A DNA stretch of 18,116 nucleotides from DATFWC01 sp045801465 (GTDB lineage Bacteria; Pseudomonadota; Alphaproteobacteria; Rhizobiales; Xanthobacteraceae). The position numbers and the translations under genes are program-made. Location of the stretch: positions 1-18,116 of the forward strand of contig JBJMSU010000118.1 in assembly GCA_045801465.1 (NCBI GenBank). The letters are read 5' to 3'. The notes below the pieces were generated by a model. The model was not told the DNA's origin, made no database searches, and saw only the letters and a program-made list of their open reading frames with translations. Below are positions 7,446-15,146 of the stretch, piece after piece (position 1 is the stretch's first letter; every line of letters begins with the position of its first letter).

Positions 7446-8396
7446 TCATTTGCTCGCGCTGAGACCGGCGCGCCGGATCGCCTCGGCATTCTGGATCGAG
7501 TCGTCGTCGAACATCTTGCGGAAGTCCGTGCCTGGCAGGTAACGCGGCGTGGTCTGCAGGCGCTCGACGATCGTCCGGTACCCCTCGCTCGCGGTCGCCT
7601 GTGCGCAGGCCTTCTCCAGCACGGCGACGACGCCGTCCGGCGTGCCGGCGGGCGCGACGAGGCCGCCCGCCGTGAAGGCTTCCGCCGGGGACCTGAGCTC
7701 GCGCATGGTGGGGACGTCGGGTAGCGCCGGGATGCGCTCCTGCGAAAGCGCAGCCAACACGGGGAGATTGCTCGCCTGGGCGACCGCCGGCGTTTCGGTG
7801 ATCGCCATGACGGTGCCGCTCAGCAGCGCGTGCGACATCGGGCCGGCACCTTGGAATGGCACGCCAAGCGCGTCCGCCCCGATCGCCTTGAGCACGGCAA
7901 GCATGCCGAGATGGCCCTGGCTGGCAGGACCGGGATGGCCATAGACGAGGTTCTCAGGCTTGGCCTTGGCGAAGCTTAGAAACTCGCCGAATGTCTTGAA
8001 CGGCGCCTGCGGACCCGCGATCAGCACATAGGGCGCGTAGTAGACGAGACAGATGTAGCGGAAGCTGTCGATGCCGTAGGCGAGCTTCTGCAGGTGCGGC
8101 TGCGCGGTGAGCGGATTGTTGGGCGTGAGCGCGATCGTGTAGCCGTCGCCCTGTGCCCGGGCGACCTCGGCCATGCCGATGGTCCCGGCTGCGCCTCCCT
8201 TGTTGGTGATGACGACGGTCGCGCCGAGCGCTTTGCCCAGCTCGTTCTGCAGCGCGCGGCCCATGATGTCGGTGTTTCCGCCCGGCGGGAACGGCACGAT
8301 CATATTGATCGGGCGCGACGGATAGTTCTGCGCCGCCGCCGGCAGTGCGGCCGCGATGAGCAAGAAGGTGGTGAGCAGGATGCGGAGACCGGTCAT
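7446..8396 (-). CDS. TTT-family (Bug) periplasmic substrate-binding receptor
   Basis: This 316-aa protein starts at an ATG with GAAGG five bases upstream and carries a signal peptide (about 1-22, ending AAAQ). The mature part begins YPSRPINMIVPFPPGGNTD, the classic opening of Bug/TctC-type receptors. VVITNKGGAAGTIGM, YGHPGPASQGHLGM, VPFQGAGPM and a C-terminal VAPAGTPDGVV segment follow in family order. Such proteins bind small carboxylates or other anions in the periplasm. The partner membrane proteins TctA and TctB are not in the window, so it is an orphan receptor, as most of the many rhizobial and Bordetella/Cupriavidus copies are. It lies 29 bases behind the ThDP-enzyme gene on the same strand, probably in one transcript. 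That hints at, but does not prove, a 2-oxoacid or related ligand. Confidence 0.92.
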   Translation of the reverse strand: MTGLRILLTTFLLIAAALPAAAQNYPSRPINMIVPFPPGGNTDIMGRALQNELGKALGATVVITNKGGAAGTIGMAEVARAQGDGYTIALTPNNPLTAQPHLQKLAYGIDSFRYICLVYYAPYVLIAGPQAPFKTFGEFLSFAKAKPENLVYGHPGPASQGHLGMLAVLKAIGADALGVPFQGAGPMSHALLSGTVMAITETPAVAQASNLPVLAALSQERIPALPDVPTMRELRSPAEAFTAGGLVAPAGTPDGVVAVLEKACAQATASEGYRTIVERLQTTPRYLPGTDFRKMFDDDSIQNAEAIRRAGLSASK

Positions 8397-8425
8397 GCAG
8401 GCCTTCTCCCAAATCCGGATCTGTA

Positions 8426-10102
8426 TCACATCGGCTTGAAGCCGCGGTCGAGCTCGACGTCGATCAGCATCGCGGCTCCGTCGGCAAGGCCCTTGCGGAG
8501 GAGATCGGTCGTCTCGTGCAATGTCGTGGCGCGCTCGGCCGCGATCCCCAGCGAGCGCGCGAGCGCGACGAAATCGATCGGCGGATCGATGAGCTCCATG
8601 CCCACGTAGGTGTCGACCTGCGCGGCATGTCCGCGCTGGGCGTGCAGCCGCTGCTTGAGGATGCGGTAGGAGCGGTTGTTGAAGATGACGAACACGACGG
8701 CGATGCGCTCGTGCGCGGCGGTCCACAGCGCCTGGCAGGTGTACATGGCACTGCCGTCGCCGATCAGCGCGACCACGGGCCGATCGGGCAGCGCGAGCTT
8801 GACGCCGATCGCCGCCGGCAGGCCCCAGCCGATGCCGCCGCCGCGCAGGCCGAAGAAGCTCTGCGGATCGTCGCTGCGCATCAGCTGACGGATGCCAATG
8901 CCGGACGAGATCGTCTCGTCGACCACGACGGCGTCGCCCGGCAGCGTCTCGCCGATGGCGTGCAGCAGTGCCAGCGGCTGAATCGGTTTGGCGGCAGCGG
9001 CGGCGCGGGCCTGCGCGACCAGCGCTTCGCGTTCGCGGCGGATGGCTTCGCTCGCGGCATCGAGCCGCTCGCGCGCGGCGGCGCGCTGTCCGGCGCTCAT
9101 CCGCTGGCGCAGCGCCGCGGTCAGGTCCGGCAACGTCGCTTTCGGATCGCCCAGAATGGCCACGGCGGTCGGATAGTTCTTGCCCAGCTCCCACGCATCG
9201 ATGTCGAGATGGATGAGCGGCACGCCGGGCGGGATCGGCTCGACCGGCGACGGCAGCGACAGCGTGAACAGATCGGCGCCGACCGAGAACACGAGATCGT
9301 ATTGGTCGAACACCTGGCGGATTGCCGGCGTGACCCGCCCCATGGCGCCGCGGAACAGCGGATGCGAAGCGGGAAACGACGCCGAGCTGGGGACGAGCTC
9401 GGCATAGACCGGCGCCCCTAAGAGCTCGGCGAGGGCAACGAGCTCGGCATGTGCCCGGCTCTGCGCCACCGCATCGCCCGCCATGATCAGGGGATTCTTG
9501 GCGGCGGCGAGCAAAGCCGCGGCCTCCTCCACCGCAGCCGGATCGCCGCGCAGGCGCGGCGCCACGCGCGTCGGCCCAAGGAGGTCGATGTCGGCCTCCG
9601 CCTGCAGCACGTCGCCCGGCAGCGACAGAAAGACCGGTCCGCTGGGCGGCGCGAGCGCCGTCTTGGCGGCGCGGTGCACCAGCCGCGGCAGGTCCTGCAG
9701 GCGGCGCACCTCGCTCGACCATTTCACGAACGGCCGGGCGATCGGCGGCAGGTCGGCCCACAGGATCGGCTCGGTCGCGTTGAACTGCTGGTCGTGCTGC
9801 CCGGCCGTGAGCAGAATGGGCGACGCGGCCTTCTGCGCGTCGTACAGCATGCCCATGGCGTTGCCCAGGCCGGGCGCGACATGCAGGTTGACGACGGCGA
9901 GCTTGCCCGACGCCTGCGCATAGCCGTCCGCCATGGCCATGACGGCCGCCTCCTGCAGGCCGAGGACGTAATGCAGCTCGTTGTCGACCGCGAGCGCATC
10001 CATGAGCGGCAGTTCCGTGGTGCCGGGATTGCCGAACAGGATCTCGACGCCTTCCTGCTTGAGAATGTCGAGGAAGGCACGCTTTCCGGACATCACGGGC
10101 AA
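8426..10102 (-). CDS. ThDP-dependent enzyme, benzoylformate decarboxylase/acetolactate synthase-like
   Basis: This 558-aa ThDP enzyme has the three-domain plan. The N-terminal PYR domain carries the catalytic Glu51 in GLQEAAV, and the central domain covers about residues 185-330. The C-terminal PP domain has the ThDP-binding motif GDGSAMY (448-450) ending at the Asn pair NN (475-476). It resembles benzoylformate decarboxylase (NPG at 25-27, NLH with His74, DGYAQAS, PxVKWS). However, the position of the decarboxylase Ser26 is Thr28 here, and the region of its His281 reads LFTLSLPS, with no histidine, so that substrate is doubtful. The start is taken as TTG because GGAGG lies five bases before it; the next ATG (10093) is 14 bases away. 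The gene sits between an EamA permease and a TTT receptor in one likely operon. Confidence 0.88.
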   Translation of the reverse strand: MPVMSGKRAFLDILKQEGVEILFGNPGTTELPLMDALAVDNELHYVLGLQEAAVMAMADGYAQASGKLAVVNLHVAPGLGNAMGMLYDAQKAASPILLTAGQHDQQFNATEPILWADLPPIARPFVKWSSEVRRLQDLPRLVHRAAKTALAPPSGPVFLSLPGDVLQAEADIDLLGPTRVAPRLRGDPAAVEEAAALLAAAKNPLIMAGDAVAQSRAHAELVALAELLGAPVYAELVPSSASFPASHPLFRGAMGRVTPAIRQVFDQYDLVFSVGADLFTLSLPSPVEPIPPGVPLIHLDIDAWELGKNYPTAVAILGDPKATLPDLTAALRQRMSAGQRAAARERLDAASEAIRREREALVAQARAAAAAKPIQPLALLHAIGETLPGDAVVVDETISSGIGIRQLMRSDDPQSFFGLRGGGIGWGLPAAIGVKLALPDRPVVALIGDGSAMYTCQALWTAAHERIAVVFVIFNNRSYRILKQRLHAQRGHAAQVDTYVGMELIDPPIDFVALARSLGIAAERATTLHETTDLLRKGLADGAAMLIDVELDRGFKPM

Positions 10103-10107
10103 TGTTG

Positions 10108-10112
10108 CCTCC
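10108..10112 (-). promoter_or_regulatory. ribosome binding site supporting a TTG start
   Basis: GGAGG on the minus strand stands five bases before the TTG at 10102 and fourteen before the first in-frame ATG (10093). It is the reason for choosing the TTG start of the ThDP enzyme. Confidence 0.55.
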
Positions 10113-10133
10113 TGTCTCTGCTCGCCACTCTCT

Positions 10134-11168
10134 TCACGGCCATTGCCAGCGCGCGACGGCAGCCGCCCAATCGGGCAGCGCGATATAGCTGAGAACGAGC
10201 TCGGTGCTCAGCGACAGCGCGATCGCTCCCAACAAGGACACGAAGGTGCCGAGATAGAGCTTGCCGCCGAACACCTCGTGGTCGGGGTTGAGCAGCTGGC
10301 CGAAATAGATGCGGAACACGATGGAAAGCCGCTGGATCGGCGAGACCACCGACACCGGAGCGACGGCAAAGCCCATGTACAGGAACATCTGCGACACGCA
10401 GACCGTGACTCCCGAAAGCGAGAACCACGTCACGGCCGCCCTGTCGACGGCAAGCACTTGCCGCATCCACCCGGGCCACAGCAGGGCCGGAAGCATGACC
10501 ACCGTTGCCGCACCGTAGGAAACGAGGCCGGCAGCAAGGCTCACGCCAAGGCCGCCGGATCCGAGGCCGAAGCGCACCAGGATCGGACTTATCCCATAGG
10601 CCAGCGCGGACAACAGAGCGAAGATCGCGCCCTCCGTGTAGTTCACCACGAACGCGGCAGGTCGACCGCTCTCCAGTTTCTCTACCGCGCTCTCCGCCTG
10701 GTCGGTGGCGCGCGGCGGCCGCGTGCGCTTTTCCGCGTCTCCGCGCAGGGTGATCGTCGGGCCGAGCACCACGAGGCCAATCCCGAGGAGGCGGAGCGGC
10801 GTGAGCGTCTCCCCGAGGACGAGGATTGCCAGGACCAGCGTGAGCACGAGACTGATTTGTTGCAGCGGCCCGACCAGATTGGCGCCCATGGCCCTCGTGG
10901 CGCGGTAGTTGCAGTAACGCCCTCCGACGAAATGAACGATGCCGGCGGCCGAGAGCGCGACGATCGCCTCGGGAGAGAATTCAAACACGCTCCCGAGCGA
11001 ACCCGCCGCCAGCGTGGCGAGGAAGAAAATCGGCACCCCGATGGGGACCGTGATCGCCATGGCCTGAGACAGCGTGCCGGTGAGCACGCCGCGTCGCGCG
11101 CTGGTATTGTTCAACGCGAACGTCACTGCCGCGAGCAGCGCGAAAAAGCCTCCCAGCACTCCGGCCAA
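10134..11168 (-). CDS. EamA/DMT-superfamily permease
   Basis: This 344-aa, very hydrophobic protein has about ten membrane segments in two EamA halves (about 1-140 and 180-335). The first half ends with the family pattern VLGETLTPLRLLGIGLVVLGP. The second half has ISPILVRFGL and FAVAPVSVVSPIQRLS. The halves are joined by a charged linker (about 142-179) longer than usual for the family. Members export or exchange amino acids, purines or other metabolites; the substrate is not deducible. The start is uncertain: TTG at 11168 opens the first membrane helix, and a GTG at 11159 is possible. The stop is 31 bases before the ThDP-enzyme gene, on the same strand, which suggests one operon linking a permease, an enzyme and a receptor. 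Confidence 0.85.
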   Translation of the reverse strand: MAGVLGGFFALLAAVTFALNNTSARRGVLTGTLSQAMAITVPIGVPIFFLATLAAGSLGSVFEFSPEAIVALSAAGIVHFVGGRYCNYRATRAMGANLVGPLQQISLVLTLVLAILVLGETLTPLRLLGIGLVVLGPTITLRGDAEKRTRPPRATDQAESAVEKLESGRPAAFVVNYTEGAIFALLSALAYGISPILVRFGLGSGGLGVSLAAGLVSYGAATVVMLPALLWPGWMRQVLAVDRAAVTWFSLSGVTVCVSQMFLYMGFAVAPVSVVSPIQRLSIVFRIYFGQLLNPDHEVFGGKLYLGTFVSLLGAIALSLSTELVLSYIALPDWAAAVARWQWP

Positions 11169-11264
11169 GCCCCCGATGTCGATGCCGCAGGTTAGGCATC
11201 GCAGCGAGGCGCGTGAAGAGGGCTTGAGCGCAATGCCGGACTGCGCGGACGGGCTGCTTCTCCG

Positions 11265-11477
11265 TCAGGAAGCCAGGCGCCGGCGCGAGGACGCGCGCCG
11301 CGACCAGCGACGCGCGGCGGCGCGGGCGTGGGCGCGCGCGCTGCCGTGCGCGACGAAGATCGCCGGGGCGTCGGGACGCACGGGCAGGAACGCTTCCGCC
11401 GTCGCGGCGGCGCCGCCGATCGCGATGCGCGGCTCGGCGAACAGCTTGAGCAGGAGATTGATCGGCCAACGTGGCAT
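11265..11477 (-). CDS. small hypothetical protein, 70 aa
   Basis: This is a short gene between tRNA-Gly and the permease. Its ATG has GGAGG (11483-11487) exactly five bases upstream, and nearly every codon ends in G or C, like the true genes around it. The protein begins MPRWPINLLLKLFAEPRI. A hydrophobic stretch (IAIGGAAATAEAFL, VRPDAPAIFVAHG) is followed by an Arg/Ala-rich tail (ARAAARRWSRRASSRRRL). I do not recognise a family. The basic tail may simply reflect base composition, and a chance frame cannot be excluded. Confidence 0.5.
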   Translation of the reverse strand: MPRWPINLLLKLFAEPRIAIGGAAATAEAFLPVRPDAPAIFVAHGSARAHARAAARRWSRRASSRRRLAS

Positions 11478-11522
11478 TGCCGCCTCCGAAGATCTCGGTT
11501 CAGGATCCTCGTCCGATGAAAC

Positions 11523-11597
11523 TGGAGCGGGCGATGGGATTCGAACCCACGACCCCAACCTTGGCAAGGTTGTGCTCTACCCCTGAGCTACACCCGC
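11523..11597 (-). tRNA. tRNA-Gly (anticodon GCC)
   Basis: This 75-base tRNA includes an encoded CCA end. The acceptor stem GCGGGTG pairs with CGCCCGC (one G-U). The D arm is GCTC-AGGGGTAGA-GCAC, and the anticodon stem AACC/GGTT holds the loop TTGCCAA, giving anticodon GCC (11563-11565). The T arm carries the GGTTCGAATCC signature. All stems close, and the identity as glycine is clear. A palindromic repeat starts six bases upstream of its 5' end. Confidence 0.97.
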
Positions 11598-11603
11598 ATC
11601 CGA

Positions 11604-11652
11604 GCGCATGTTCCGGCGAAGTGGGTACCGGCTCGCCGCCGAGAACATGCGC
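11604..11652. repeat. palindromic intergenic repeat beside tRNA-Gly
   Basis: The outer arms GCGCATGTTC (11604-11613) and GAACATGCGC (11643-11652) are perfect 10-bp complements. The inner arms CGGCGA and TCGCCG also pair, around a GGTACC centre. The pattern CATG-TCCGG-AAGTGGG-ACCGG recurs as a small palindromic repeat in Bradyrhizobium-like genomes (recalled, not searched). It probably lies in the tRNA leader transcript. The remaining 11653-11864 shows no gene. Confidence 0.65.
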
Positions 11653-11864
11653 CGCATTAGGCATGGCCACAAGCCGTGCCGTCGTGCCGTCTCCTATGCC
11701 AAAACCGGCCAGCCTTTGCAACCGTTGGGCCGCAACCCGGGTTGGGGCCCCGCCAGCCGTGGGCCGTCGAGGGTGCGAAGTCTCTGCCTGGCATCCCCTC
11801 CCCGCGCTGCCGCTGTCGACCTACGCGACGTCGCGATGAGGCGCCCACAACGGGCCCCCAAGTT

Positions 11865-12551
11865 CTACTCGCTGCTGCGGGCGCCGAAAATGGCGGTGCC
11901 GACCCGAACGTGGGTCGCGCCGAACGCGATCGCGACCACGAAATCGGCGCTCATTCCCATCGACAGGTGTTTCAATCCGTTGCGCCCGGCGATCTTGTTG
12001 ACCAGGGCGAAATGCGGCGCCGGCGCCTCGTCGACCGGCGGGATGCACATGAGCCCGGTGATTTCGAGCCCGAAGTCGTCGCGGCAGCGGGCGATGAACC
12101 CATCGGCTTCTTCCGGCAATACCCCGGCTTTTTGCGGCTCCGCCCCGGTATTGACCTGCACGAACAATTGCGGGCGCCTGTCCTGCCGCGCAATTTCCTT
12201 GGCCAGCGCCTCGCACAAGCTCGGCCGATCGACCGAATGGATGACGTCGAACAGCGCCAGCGCGTCCTTCACCTTGTTGGACTGCAACGGCCCGACGAGA
12301 TGCAGCTCGACTTCGCGGTGCGCCGTCTTGATCGGCGGCCATTTGCTCTTTGCCTCCTGAACCCGATTCTCGCCGAACACGACGTGTCCCGCGGCGATCG
12401 CCTCTTCGATCGCGGCGGCCGGAAAGGTCTTCGAAACGGCGACGAGCGTCACCGATGCCGGATCGCGCGAAGCCGCGCGGCACGCGGCCTCGATCTCTCG
12501 CCGGACGGTCGAAAGCCCCATCTGCACGGATGCGGCCAAGACACTCACCAT
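11865..12551 (-). CDS. yggS: YggS/PLPBP family pyridoxal phosphate homeostasis protein
   Basis: This 228-aa protein is the usual length for the family. The cofactor lysine is in VAVSKT (Lys41). FGENRVQEAKSKW, the HLVGPLQSNKV strand, HSVDRPSL, VQVNTGAEPQKAGV and the phosphate-binding end HLSMGMS...ATHVRVGTAIFG follow in family order. It forms a single TIM-barrel domain, binds PLP and keeps the free cofactor level in check; it has no known catalytic reaction. The ATG at 12551 has GAGG four bases before it, and an internal Met at codon 11 is the only other choice. It lies downstream of trpF on the same strand, separated by a 126-base gap filled by a palindromic repeat. Confidence 0.95.
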   Translation of the reverse strand: MVSVLAASVQMGLSTVRREIEAACRAASRDPASVTLVAVSKTFPAAAIEEAIAAGHVVFGENRVQEAKSKWPPIKTAHREVELHLVGPLQSNKVKDALALFDVIHSVDRPSLCEALAKEIARQDRRPQLFVQVNTGAEPQKAGVLPEEADGFIARCRDDFGLEITGLMCIPPVDEAPAPHFALVNKIAGRNGLKHLSMGMSADFVVAIAFGATHVRVGTAIFGARSSE

Positions 12552-12600
12552 GTCACCTCATCGAGCGGGCGATTCAGCGGCTGCAGCAGGAGCTGCGCCA

Positions 12601-12667
12601 GAGCATGATAAAACCTGGCCTGGACTTGATCCGGGCTGGACACAGGTTTTCGCAAAAGATCATGCTC
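12601..12667. repeat. palindromic intergenic repeat between trpF and the PLPBP gene
   Basis: The outer arms GAGCATGAT (12601-12609) and ATCATGCTC (12659-12667) and the inner arms AAAACCTG (12610-12617) and CAGGTTTT (12643-12650) are complementary. The outer arms and the TTTTCGCAAAAGATCATGCTC-like right end resemble the same family as the repeat at 11604-11652, with a changed core. It fills the gap between two co-directional genes and may attenuate read-through. Confidence 0.6.
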
Positions 12668-12677
12668 GTAACGAAAG

Positions 12678-13343
12678 CTAGACCGGATTTCCGACGTTTG
12701 CCGCCGCTCGCGCCGCGCGGACAAAAGCGCGGATTTTGTCTGCATCCTTGACACCGGGCGCCCGCTCCACGCCGGAAGACACGTCGACCGCGGGTGCGCG
12801 CGTCACCGCAAGCGCAGTTGCCACGTTGTCGGGATCGAGCCCGCCTGAAAGCATGAACTGCATGCCGGGATCGAGATTTTCCAGCAGCAGGCGCCAGTCG
12901 AACGGCTGGCCGAGCCCGCCGGGACGGTTTGCTTCGCGCGGCGCCCGTGCATCGAACAGCAGCCGGTCGGCGACGCCCGCATAAACCGCGACCGCGGCGA
13001 GATCGGCGGCGTCTGCCACCGGCAACGCCTTCATGACCGGCAATCCGAACCGCGATCTCACGGCGGTCACGCGCTCGGGAGGCTCGCGGCCGTGCAATTG
13101 CAGCATGTCGGGATCGAGCGCTTCGACGATCCCTGCCAGCAGCGCATCGTCGGGATCGACGGCGAGCGCGACCTTGCCGGCACGCCCGGCCACGCGCCGG
13201 CCGAGCGCCCGTGCCGTTGCCATGTCGAGGTTGCGCGGCGACGGCGGAAAGAACACGAAGCCGACCAGGTCGGCGCCGGCATCGAGCGCGACATCGAGCG
13301 TCTCCGGCGTGCTGAGGCCGCAAATTTTAACGACAAGGGTCAT
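12678..13343 (-). CDS. trpF: phosphoribosylanthranilate isomerase
   Basis: This 221-aa TIM-barrel enzyme catalyses the third step of tryptophan synthesis, the Amadori rearrangement of N-(5'-phosphoribosyl)anthranilate to CdRP. Conserved motifs appear in order: KICGL with catalytic Cys8, GFVFFPPSPR, LQLHG (81-85), LLFDA with the catalytic Asp131, GQPFDW, LSGGL (165-169) and the phosphate-binding DVSSGVERAPGVKD (187-200). No key residue is missing. The ATG at 13343 lacks an obvious ribosome binding site. In many alphaproteobacteria trpF precedes trpB and trpA; here the downstream neighbour is a PLPBP gene instead, so the trp genes are split. The gene is divergent from the tRNA-editing gene at 13457. 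Confidence 0.96.
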   Translation of the reverse strand: MTLVVKICGLSTPETLDVALDAGADLVGFVFFPPSPRNLDMATARALGRRVAGRAGKVALAVDPDDALLAGIVEALDPDMLQLHGREPPERVTAVRSRFGLPVMKALPVADAADLAAVAVYAGVADRLLFDARAPREANRPGGLGQPFDWRLLLENLDPGMQFMLSGGLDPDNVATALAVTRAPAVDVSSGVERAPGVKDADKIRAFVRAARAAANVGNPV

Positions 13344-13396
13344 GCGTTGCGTTCAGTTCCGTCTTCCGGCAGCCTTCTTAGGACATGGCCTGTCCC

Positions 13397-13428
13397 TTTG
13401 GAACCGGGAGAAATGTCCGGATTCCAAA
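13397..13428. repeat. dyad in the trpF / editing-protein divergent region
   Basis: TTTGGAA (13397-13403) and TTCCAAA (13422-13428) are inverted around CCGG...CCGG. This lies in the 113-base space between two divergent genes, where an operator or overlapping promoter would be expected. It could also be a transcript hairpin or a member of an intergenic repeat family. Confidence 0.5.
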
Positions 13429-13456
13429 GAAACAAGTCCTGTTCTAGGTTTCCGTG

Positions 13457-13990
13457 ATGCCCGCGACGCCTGCCGAGCTTTTCGCTTTCCTCACCCGCCT
13501 TGGCATCGCTCACCACACGGTGACACACCCGCCGTTGTTCACGGTCGAGCAGTCGCGCGCGCTACGCGGGCTCATTCCCGGCGGGCATACCAAAAACCTG
13601 TTCCTCAAGGACAAGAAGGATGCGCTGTTCCTGGTCGTCGCGCTTGAAGATGCGGCGATCGAGCTCAAGGGCCTGCATCGGACTGTAGGCGCCTCCGGCC
13701 GCTTCTCGTTCGGATCCGCCGACCTCTTGCGCGCCGTGCTGGGCGTGGAGCCTGGCGCGGTGACGCCGTTCGCCGCCATGAATGATACCGACCGGCGCGT
13801 GACCGTGGTGCTCGATGCCGCCATGATGACGCATGCGACCCTCAATTATCATCCGCTCGACAACACCATGACCACGTCGATCGGACGCGACGACCTGATG
13901 CGGTTCCTTCATGCGACCGGCCATGCGCCACGCATCGAGGCGGTGAGCGGCGAGGCCGCCATGTCGACATTGGGCCCGGCCTCCGGGTGA
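13457..13990 (+). CDS. YbaK/ProX-type prolyl-tRNA editing (deacylase) protein
   Basis: This 177-aa protein is of the YbaK/prolyl-tRNA-synthetase-associated domain family. It shows an N-terminal helical part, VTHPPLFTVEQS, the diagnostic GGHTKNLFLKDKK (about 42-54), LFLVVALED, LGVEPGAVTPFAAMND and a C-terminal THATLNYHPLDNTMTTSI segment. These match free-standing ProXp-ala/PrdX deacylases, which hydrolyse mischarged Ala-tRNA(Pro) (or related products) in the cytosol. They supplement bacterial ProRS enzymes that lack the inserted editing domain, as alphaproteobacterial ones do. The ATG at 13457 is preferred; a GTG immediately before it (13454) is closer to an AGG and cannot be excluded. The exact amino-acid specificity is not readable from the sequence. 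Confidence 0.9.
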   Translation: MPATPAELFAFLTRLGIAHHTVTHPPLFTVEQSRALRGLIPGGHTKNLFLKDKKDALFLVVALEDAAIELKGLHRTVGASGRFSFGSADLLRAVLGVEPGAVTPFAAMNDTDRRVTVVLDAAMMTHATLNYHPLDNTMTTSIGRDDLMRFLHATGHAPRIEAVSGEAAMSTLGPASG

Positions 13991-14132
13991 CCACCGGCTT
14001 GCCGAGGCGCAACCCCGCGCTGCTGTGGCGGCCCACCCGGAGCCGGGGCACCCCGATTGCATTTCAGCCCGCCATGAACCATTTATCCTCAGGATTTTCC
14101 CGCATCGAGGCGCCCGGGCGGGCGGCAAGTAC

Positions 14133-15056
14133 ATGGTGATGTTGCAAAATGAAGGACCGCCGGCCGCTGCCGCCGAGGGTCTGATCAAGGACACGACCAC
14201 CCAGACCTTCGTCAAGGACGTGATCGAGGAATCGCGTCGTCAGCCGGTCCTGGTTGATTTCTGGGCGCCCTGGTGCGGCCCCTGCCGGCAACTCACCCCG
14301 GTGCTCGAGAAGGTCATCCGTGCCGCCAAAGGCAAGGCGAAGCTCGTCAAGATGAACATCGACGAGAATCGCACATTGTTCGACCAGATCAGCGTGCAGA
14401 TGGGCATCCAGTCCATTCCGGCCGTGATCGCGTTCGCCAACGGCCAGCCGGCCGACGGTTTCCTCGGCGCGCTGCCGGAGAGCCAGGTCACGGCATTCGT
14501 GGAACGGCTGATCAAGGACCGGGTCGGCGGCGAGGAGAAGGATCTGCTCAAGGAGGCCGAGGCCGCGCTGGCCGACGGTGACGCCGGGCATGCGGCCGAT
14601 CTCTACGCCCGGGTGCTGGAGCAGGATCCCAGCAATACCCAAGCGCTTGCCGGTCTGGCGCGCGCCTATGTGGAAACCGGTGCGCTCGAGCAGGCGAAGC
14701 AGATGCTCGCTCTGGTACCCGAGGCGAAGCGCAACGAGCCCCAGGTCGCGGCCGCGCGCGCCGCTGTCGATCTCGCCGAGCAGGCGACGTCGCTTGGGCC
14801 GATCACCGAGCTTGAGCAGAAGGTCGCCGCCAATCCGCTCGATCATCAGGCGCGTTTCGATCTCGCGCTCGCGCTCAATGCCCAGGGCCGGCGCGGCGAG
14901 GCGCTCGATCATCTGCTTGAAATCGTCAAGCGTGATCGCAAATGGAACGACGACGGCGCCCGCAAGCAGCTCGTCCAGCTGTTCGATGCATGGGGGCCGA
15001 CCGACGAATCCACAGTTGCCGGACGCCGACGGCTGTCGTCGATCCTGTTCGCCTGA
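14133..15056 (+). CDS. cnoX: CnoX-type thioredoxin-TPR co-chaperone (YbbN family)
   Basis: This 307-aa protein has an N-terminal thioredoxin domain (about 20-130) and a helical TPR-like C-terminal half (about 137-290). The thioredoxin motif is FWAPWCGPC (Cys48, Cys51), with cis-Pro96 in QSIPAVIAF. The TPR part includes AGHAADLYARVLEQDPSNTQ-like repeats and LGPITELEQKVAANPLDHQARFDLALAL. The layout is that of CnoX/YbbN, a holdase that works with GroEL. E. coli CnoX has lost one active-site cysteine, but this protein keeps CGPC and may also act as a reductase, as reported for the Caulobacter protein. The start at 14133 follows a weak ribosome binding site; nearby GTG (14136) and ATG (14139) are alternatives. 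The LON-domain gene follows after 90 bases. Confidence 0.92.
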   Translation: MVMLQNEGPPAAAAEGLIKDTTTQTFVKDVIEESRRQPVLVDFWAPWCGPCRQLTPVLEKVIRAAKGKAKLVKMNIDENRTLFDQISVQMGIQSIPAVIAFANGQPADGFLGALPESQVTAFVERLIKDRVGGEEKDLLKEAEAALADGDAGHAADLYARVLEQDPSNTQALAGLARAYVETGALEQAKQMLALVPEAKRNEPQVAAARAAVDLAEQATSLGPITELEQKVAANPLDHQARFDLALALNAQGRRGEALDHLLEIVKRDRKWNDDGARKQLVQLFDAWGPTDESTVAGRRRLSSILFA

Positions 15057-15146
15057 GCGCAGCGGGTACGGTTCGCCGTCACGAATGGCTGCCATGATCG
15101 GTACATTGCTCTCGTTCCGGGGGCGGCCCGGCGGGGAGAGCCTCGA

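Noticed and set aside
7268..7462. 64-codon frame overlapping the end of the HEPN-like gene, a possible third island gene
   Set aside because: It has no ribosome binding site beyond the chance overlap, no motif, and runs into the 3' end of the convergent TTT receptor gene.
9981..11195. 404-codon plus-strand open frame opposite the EamA permease
   Set aside because: The product is an extremely charged RHDE-rich string typical of the antisense of a membrane protein gene; the minus strand gives a proper ten-helix permease.
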